Shown here piece after piece: positions 6,249 through 8,912 of a stretch of DNA of 8,912 bases. Source of the stretch: Chloroflexi bacterium UBA2235 (GTDB lineage Bacteria > Chloroflexota > UBA11872 > UBA12225). The stretch lies in contig DDYL01000211.1 in NCBI GenBank assembly GCA_002347925.1, positions 6,828-15,739 of the forward strand. The letters are read 5' to 3'. The notes under the pieces were generated by a model, which saw only the letters and a list, made by a program, of their open reading frames with translations, had not been told where the DNA came from and searched no databases. How positions within the stretch are numbered: position 1 is the first letter of the stretch; each line of letters starts with the position of its first letter. Made by a program: the position numbers and the translations under genes.

Positions 6249-7298
6249 TTAGAGCGAACGGAGTGCGTCTCGGGCGGCCTCGATGAGCTTCGTCCGGTAC
6301 TCGTTTGTGATCCACGGGTTCCGCGCAACCCGGAGTAACGTCGTCGCTAAGTGAAACGGAACACGGGCACAGATGTGCGCGAAGGCCGCCTCGCGATCCG
6401 GAAAGTGGCACGAGTACTCCCAGAGAAAGTGTCCGATGTACGGCTCAGCGCCGCGACGATTTCCCTGATTGAGCATGAATGCGTGTTGCAGTTCTCCCGC
6501 GATCCTGCCCACGTCAAAAACGCGATCACCGTAGTGACTGCGCTCAAAATCAATGCCTCCAACCCACATACCGTCGGTGAAGAGGAAGTTTGCCGGTGTC
6601 GCATCCCCATGAAGGCAGACCCGATGATCTTCCCACATTGGACCAAACCGCTTCCACCGATCACCAAGCGAACCGAACTCCCTAAGGGACTGATCACCCA
6701 TGTGTCGATGGTGCCTGAGTGACTCGGAGAGAAGCCCCAGGTACCGAACATCGTCGTGGAAGTCGACCAGGTCGTCGGTCACAGTGCGGTTGTGCATCGT
6801 CGCCAGAAAGAAGGCAAGCGCGGTCAACCGTTCGTACAACGCCGAAGGCGGGCGCACCTCGCGCGCGACGCCATCGAGAACAACTCCAAGGGTTTCTCCG
6901 CGAAGGTGTTCCAGGAAGATTGCCGCTCCCTGGTCCGGGGCCGTGCCGAGCGCGCGCATGACGTGGTGGGGGTAGCCATCCAGACCTACCCGCCGCATGT
7001 GGTCAACCGCGCGGTACTCGCGCCACATTCTGTCGACCGCGCGAGGCGAAGCCCGGGTGCCCGACTCGCCATAGAACTTGCCGATTACCCGATGTCCAGA
7101 CTCGCGCTCCTCGTACTCAAAGACCGCATTTGAACCACCGAGGCGGAAAACCCGGTACCGTTGGCCGTTCGTCGTCACGCCAAGTTGCGGGAGCACATCG
7201 TGCGAAAGGATGTTGTAGATCGGGTCCGCCTGGTTCAGCGTCCCTAGGTATTCGCGCTTCACTTGCACGAATGTAACGCAAGTATGAACATCATGCAC
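6249..7298 (-). CDS. Aminoglycoside-phosphotransferase-fold kinase (APH family)
   Basis: This is a protein-kinase-like small-molecule kinase that should transfer the ATP gamma-phosphate to a hydroxyl of a sugar, amino alcohol or similar; the substrate is unknown. The N-lobe has VIGKFY with the candidate ATP-binding Lys74 and a later Glu94. The catalytic Brenner motif is CLHGDATPANF (228-238, Asp232 and Asn237), followed by the metal-binding GGIDFERSHYGDRVFDVGR (248-265, Asp250). Length 349 aa is normal for the fold. The GTG at 7298 has no clear ribosome site; GTG codons at 7268 and 7262 are alternatives. Upstream the frame stays open to about 7421 but has no usable start. It sits between a Trm112-like gene and a HAD phosphatase in the hddA cluster, so a sugar or glycan kinase is plausible. 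Nothing here indicates antibiotic resistance. Confidence 0.85.
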   Translation of the reverse strand: MHDVHTCVTFVQVKREYLGTLNQADPIYNILSHDVLPQLGVTTNGQRYRVFRLGGSNAVFEYEERESGHRVIGKFYGESGTRASPRAVDRMWREYRAVDHMRRVGLDGYPHHVMRALGTAPDQGAAIFLEHLRGETLGVVLDGVAREVRPPSALYERLTALAFFLATMHNRTVTDDLVDFHDDVRYLGLLSESLRHHRHMGDQSLREFGSLGDRWKRFGPMWEDHRVCLHGDATPANFLFTDGMWVGGIDFERSHYGDRVFDVGRIAGELQHAFMLNQGNRRGAEPYIGHFLWEYSCHFPDREAAFAHICARVPFHLATTLLRVARNPWITNEYRTKLIEAARDALRSL

Positions 7299-7359
7299 AC
7301 AATAGGACCATGGACGACACTGGAATGTAACCAGAAAGTCGATCGCACAGGCTGCTGGA

Positions 7360-7416
7360 CCCCCGAAAAAGCCTTGGGGAAGAGCCGGACTTATCCGGCC
7401 AATTCTCCTTCGGGGG
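7360..7416. repeat. 57-base nested inverted repeat, possible structured RNA or terminator
   Basis: An outer perfect 8-bp repeat (CCCCCGAA at 7360-7367 with TTCGGGGG at 7409-7416) encloses a middle arm (GGGGAA at 7376-7381 with TTCTCC at 7403-7408, one G-T pair when read on the plus strand) and an inner perfect hairpin (GCCGGA 7384-7389, CTTA loop, TCCGGC 7394-7399). Together this allows about 20 pairs with one 8-base bulge (7368-7375). On the minus strand, the coding strand of both neighbours, the middle arm has one A-C mismatch instead of the G-T pair. It lies 19 bases after the Trm112-like stop and 61 bases before the phosphotransferase start. No T-run follows. It could be a terminator, a 3'-end stabiliser, or a leader structure for the phosphotransferase; it matches no riboswitch class I know. 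Confidence 0.6.
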
Positions 7417-7435
7417 ATCGCACGTCATCGTTCGC

Positions 7436-7834
7436 CTAGATTGAACTGCCAACAATTGCAGGCTTGCCTTCGGGCCGGACGGCGTGGGCAGCGGCAATGT
7501 CAGCCTCTGTTGGAAGGGGGCCGACGGTCGCCTCATCAATCAGCATCACCGGGATGCCATCTCGGACCGGATAGCGCTTCCCACACGATGTGCATGTCAG
7601 GCGCTCAGCATCGCCTTCACGCTGGTAGATAACTGGCTGCTTGTCGTCTGGGCACGCCAGGATTTCCAGCAGCGTGGGGTCTAGACCCTCCCGGGGGGTG
7701 AACCCACCCGTGCCATGCGTGTGTGGAACCGCGCCATCAGGGCCGTCATCCGGAGCATTGAAAATCCGCCGCGCGGCTACAACCGCACCGACCGCCGCAA
7801 GACCCGCTGCGGCGCCAAGCCATCCCATTCTCAT
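7436..7834 (-). CDS. Membrane-anchored Trm112-like (UPF0434/YcaR type) protein
   Basis: The C-terminal half carries the Trm112 zinc-ribbon-like fold: LDPTLLEILACPDDK (51-65), LTCTSCGKRYPVRDGIPVMLIDEA (79-102). Such small domains bind and activate methyltransferases in Trm112 itself; the bacterial YcaR group has no settled role. Only Cys61, Cys81 and Cys84 are present, as the first CxxC half is CPDD, so a full four-Cys zinc site is absent. Unlike the usual stand-alone 60-residue form, residues 3-22 make an Ala/Gly/Val-rich transmembrane segment followed by RR, then a flexible Gly/Pro/His linker (27-50). By the positive-inside rule the C-terminal domain should be cytoplasmic. The ATG at 7834 has a consensus AGGAGGAT eight bases upstream. 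It lies 73 bases downstream of hddA on the same strand. Confidence 0.87.
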   Translation of the reverse strand: MRMGWLGAAAGLAAVGAVVAARRIFNAPDDGPDGAVPHTHGTGGFTPREGLDPTLLEILACPDDKQPVIYQREGDAERLTCTSCGKRYPVRDGIPVMLIDEATVGPLPTEADIAAAHAVRPEGKPAIVGSSI

Positions 7835-7840
7835 CCCGCG

Positions 7841-7848
7841 ATCCTCCT
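7841..7848 (-). promoter_or_regulatory. Consensus Shine-Dalgarno of the Trm112-like gene
   Basis: AGGAGGAT on the minus strand, six to eight bases before the ATG at 7834, is the strongest ribosome binding site in the window. It fixes the start and hence shows that the transmembrane segment is really part of the protein. Confidence 0.85.
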
Positions 7849-7896
7849 GTTACGTCTACCAACTATCTTACCTGTGAACGGGCCTAGTTTTGGCCT

Positions 7897-7919
7897 CCGC
7901 ATTCCAGCTAGAAATGCGG
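7897..7919. repeat. Hairpin over the hddA stop codon
   Basis: CCGCATT and AATGCGG form a perfect 7-bp stem with a 9-base loop (7904-7912) that contains the hddA TAG (7908-7910). On the minus strand it is followed by AGGCCAAAAC rather than a T-run. It may weaken read-through into the Trm112-like gene or protect the hddA message end. Confidence 0.35.
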
Positions 7920-8912
7920 GTCCCGACGAACGTTGAATATGGTCTTGGTGCCATCGCGTTCGAACCTGAAAGGCAGTTCACGGAGGTCGGCACCGACTAC
8001 GCGCCGAACCGCGTCTTGCGACCCAAGCGGCACGTAGAGCAAAAGGAAACCGCCCCCACCTGCCCCCGCAATCTTCCCGCCTATCGCTCCGGCTCCACGA
8101 GCACGCGCATAGAGGTCATCGACATCCGAGTCTGTGATCCCGTCAGCAAGTTGAGTCTTCAGCATCCAACCTTCATGGAGGAGCTCGCCGAACGCGTCAA
8201 ACCGTTCGGCCCGAAGGAGTGAAGCTGCCCCTATCGCCATGTCACGAAGTGCGTCGAGGACATTCGTGCGGTCACTGATGTTGGCAACTTGCCGCGTCAG
8301 GATCGTCGAACTGTTCCGCGTCCGGTTCGTGTAAAAAAGCATCAAGTTCGCGCAAAGGCGTGACACCGCGTCCAGTGGAAGGTCCAGACGTTCCCACTGA
8401 ACCTTTCCTGCATCCCGAGGGCCGAAGACAATGTGTCGAATGCCGCCGAGCGCTGCAAGATACGCATCCTGAACTCCCATTGGCCGGTGGAGAACGTCCA
8501 GCTCGATGCGGTTCGCCTGCGCCGCCAGCTCGCCTGCGGTGAAGGTCTCTCCCTGATGCGCCCAAAGCGCCTTCAGGAGCCCGACCGTTACCGCACTCGA
8601 AGAGCCGAGTCCGCTTCCCTCTGACGGCACGTCGGCCAACGTGGTTATTTCGACACCGCCGGCCACACCAGTAAGGCGCATCGCCTCGCGAACGAGGTCG
8701 TGCTGGATCTCGTCCACATGATCGACGATCTCCTTGCGGGAATAGTTCAAGTAGATGCGCTCGTCAAACCGTGCCTTGACTATGACATAGATGTACTTGT
8801 CGATCGCAACGCCGGTGACCGCCCCACCGCGTGGATTCCCTGGGGACGCGTAGTAACCAGGAAAGTCAGTGCCTCCGCCAAGAAAGCTCAATCTCAACGG
8901 CGTCTGTGAAAT
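7908..8912 (-). CDS. hddA: D-glycero-alpha-D-manno-heptose-7-phosphate kinase (GHMP family), N-terminus cut by window edge
   Basis: HddA phosphorylates the C1 hydroxyl of heptose 7-phosphate to give the 1,7-bisphosphate, the substrate of GmhB, on the route to GDP-heptose for surface glycans. The frame runs to the right edge: the first visible residues, ISQTPLRLSFLGGGTDF, match the family start, so probably only one to three residues are missing, and the TTG at 8897 is internal. GHMP motif 2 is PSEGSGLGSSSA and motif 3 is GGKIAGAGGGGFLL near the C-terminus; MGVQDAYLAALGG matches the conserved Gln-Asp region. The visible 334 aa equals the family's usual length. The alternative is another sugar-1-kinase of the same GHMP branch (fucose or galactose type); GGGTDF and the linked gmhB favour heptose. 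The Trm112-like gene follows 73 bases downstream. The nucleotidyltransferase hddC and isomerase gmhA are not in view. Confidence 0.88.
   Translation of the reverse strand: MSQTPLRLSFLGGGTDFPGYYASPGNPRGGAVTGVAIDKYIYVIVKARFDERIYLNYSRKEIVDHVDEIQHDLVREAMRLTGVAGGVEITTLADVPSEGSGLGSSSAVTVGLLKALWAHQGETFTAGELAAQANRIELDVLHRPMGVQDAYLAALGGIRHIVFGPRDAGKVQWERLDLPLDAVSRLCANLMLFYTNRTRNSSTILTRQVANISDRTNVLDALRDMAIGAASLLRAERFDAFGELLHEGWMLKTQLADGITDSDVDDLYARARGAGAIGGKIAGAGGGGFLLLYVPLGSQDAVRRVVGADLRELPFRFERDGTKTIFNVRRDPHF

Noticed and set aside
6249..7298. Phosphotransferase as an aminoglycoside resistance gene
   Set aside because: The APH fold alone does not imply resistance, and the neighbours are sugar metabolism genes with no mobile elements.
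7291..7539. Leftward 82-residue frame across the Trm112/phosphotransferase gap
   Set aside because: It overlaps the end of the Trm112-like gene in another frame, lacks family features, and runs through the structured repeat.
1..8912. CRISPR array, tRNA, rRNA, transposase or phage genes
   Set aside because: No spaced direct repeats, no T-loop-like tRNA pattern with matching acceptor stem, and no recombinase or phage motifs were found by reading both strands.

Overview
This is an 8.9 kb stretch of a moderately GC-rich bacterial chromosome (high 50s percent GC by eye) with ten protein-coding calls, nine of them solid. No rRNA, tRNA, insertion sequence, phage gene or CRISPR array is visible. The gene set is mostly housekeeping: peptidoglycan turnover, folate synthesis, thiol redox and sugar-nucleotide (heptose) metabolism. 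Frequent GTG/TTG starts, a folP with an N-terminal extension and a Trm112-like protein of the CPDDK type make me lean weakly to Chloroflexota or a neighbouring group. That is inference only; no marker here fixes the taxon.

Left part (1-4072): the 3' part of a soluble-type lytic transglycosylase reads rightward and meets a leftward folB-folP pair (dihydroneopterin aldolase, then dihydropteroate synthase), two consecutive steps of folate synthesis. The dihydropteroate synthase is unusual: about 155 extra N-terminal residues, and a substrate loop lacking the usual Thr-Arg-Pro. Divergent from folB is trxB (thioredoxin reductase), with a candidate extended -10 promoter in the shared intergenic region.

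Middle (4073-4553): about 480 bases without a firmly identified gene. They hold a perfect 8-bp hairpin just after trxB and a leftward open frame I do not recognise.

Right part (4554-8912): gmhB, a zinc-type heptose bisphosphate phosphatase, reads rightward. It converges with a leftward cluster that enters from the right edge: hddA (heptose-7-phosphate kinase, cut by the edge), a membrane-anchored Trm112-like protein, an APH-fold phosphotransferase, and a second HAD phosphatase with a variant DxN motif. HddA and GmhB are consecutive enzymes on the route to GDP-D-glycero-alpha-D-manno-heptose, so the region probably supplies heptose for a surface glycan. A 57-base nested inverted repeat between the Trm112-like gene and the phosphotransferase gene is the most striking non-coding structure.

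I see no clear new defence or mobile system. The points most worth checking are the variant DHPS, the undefined genes inside the heptose cluster, and the structured intergenic element.
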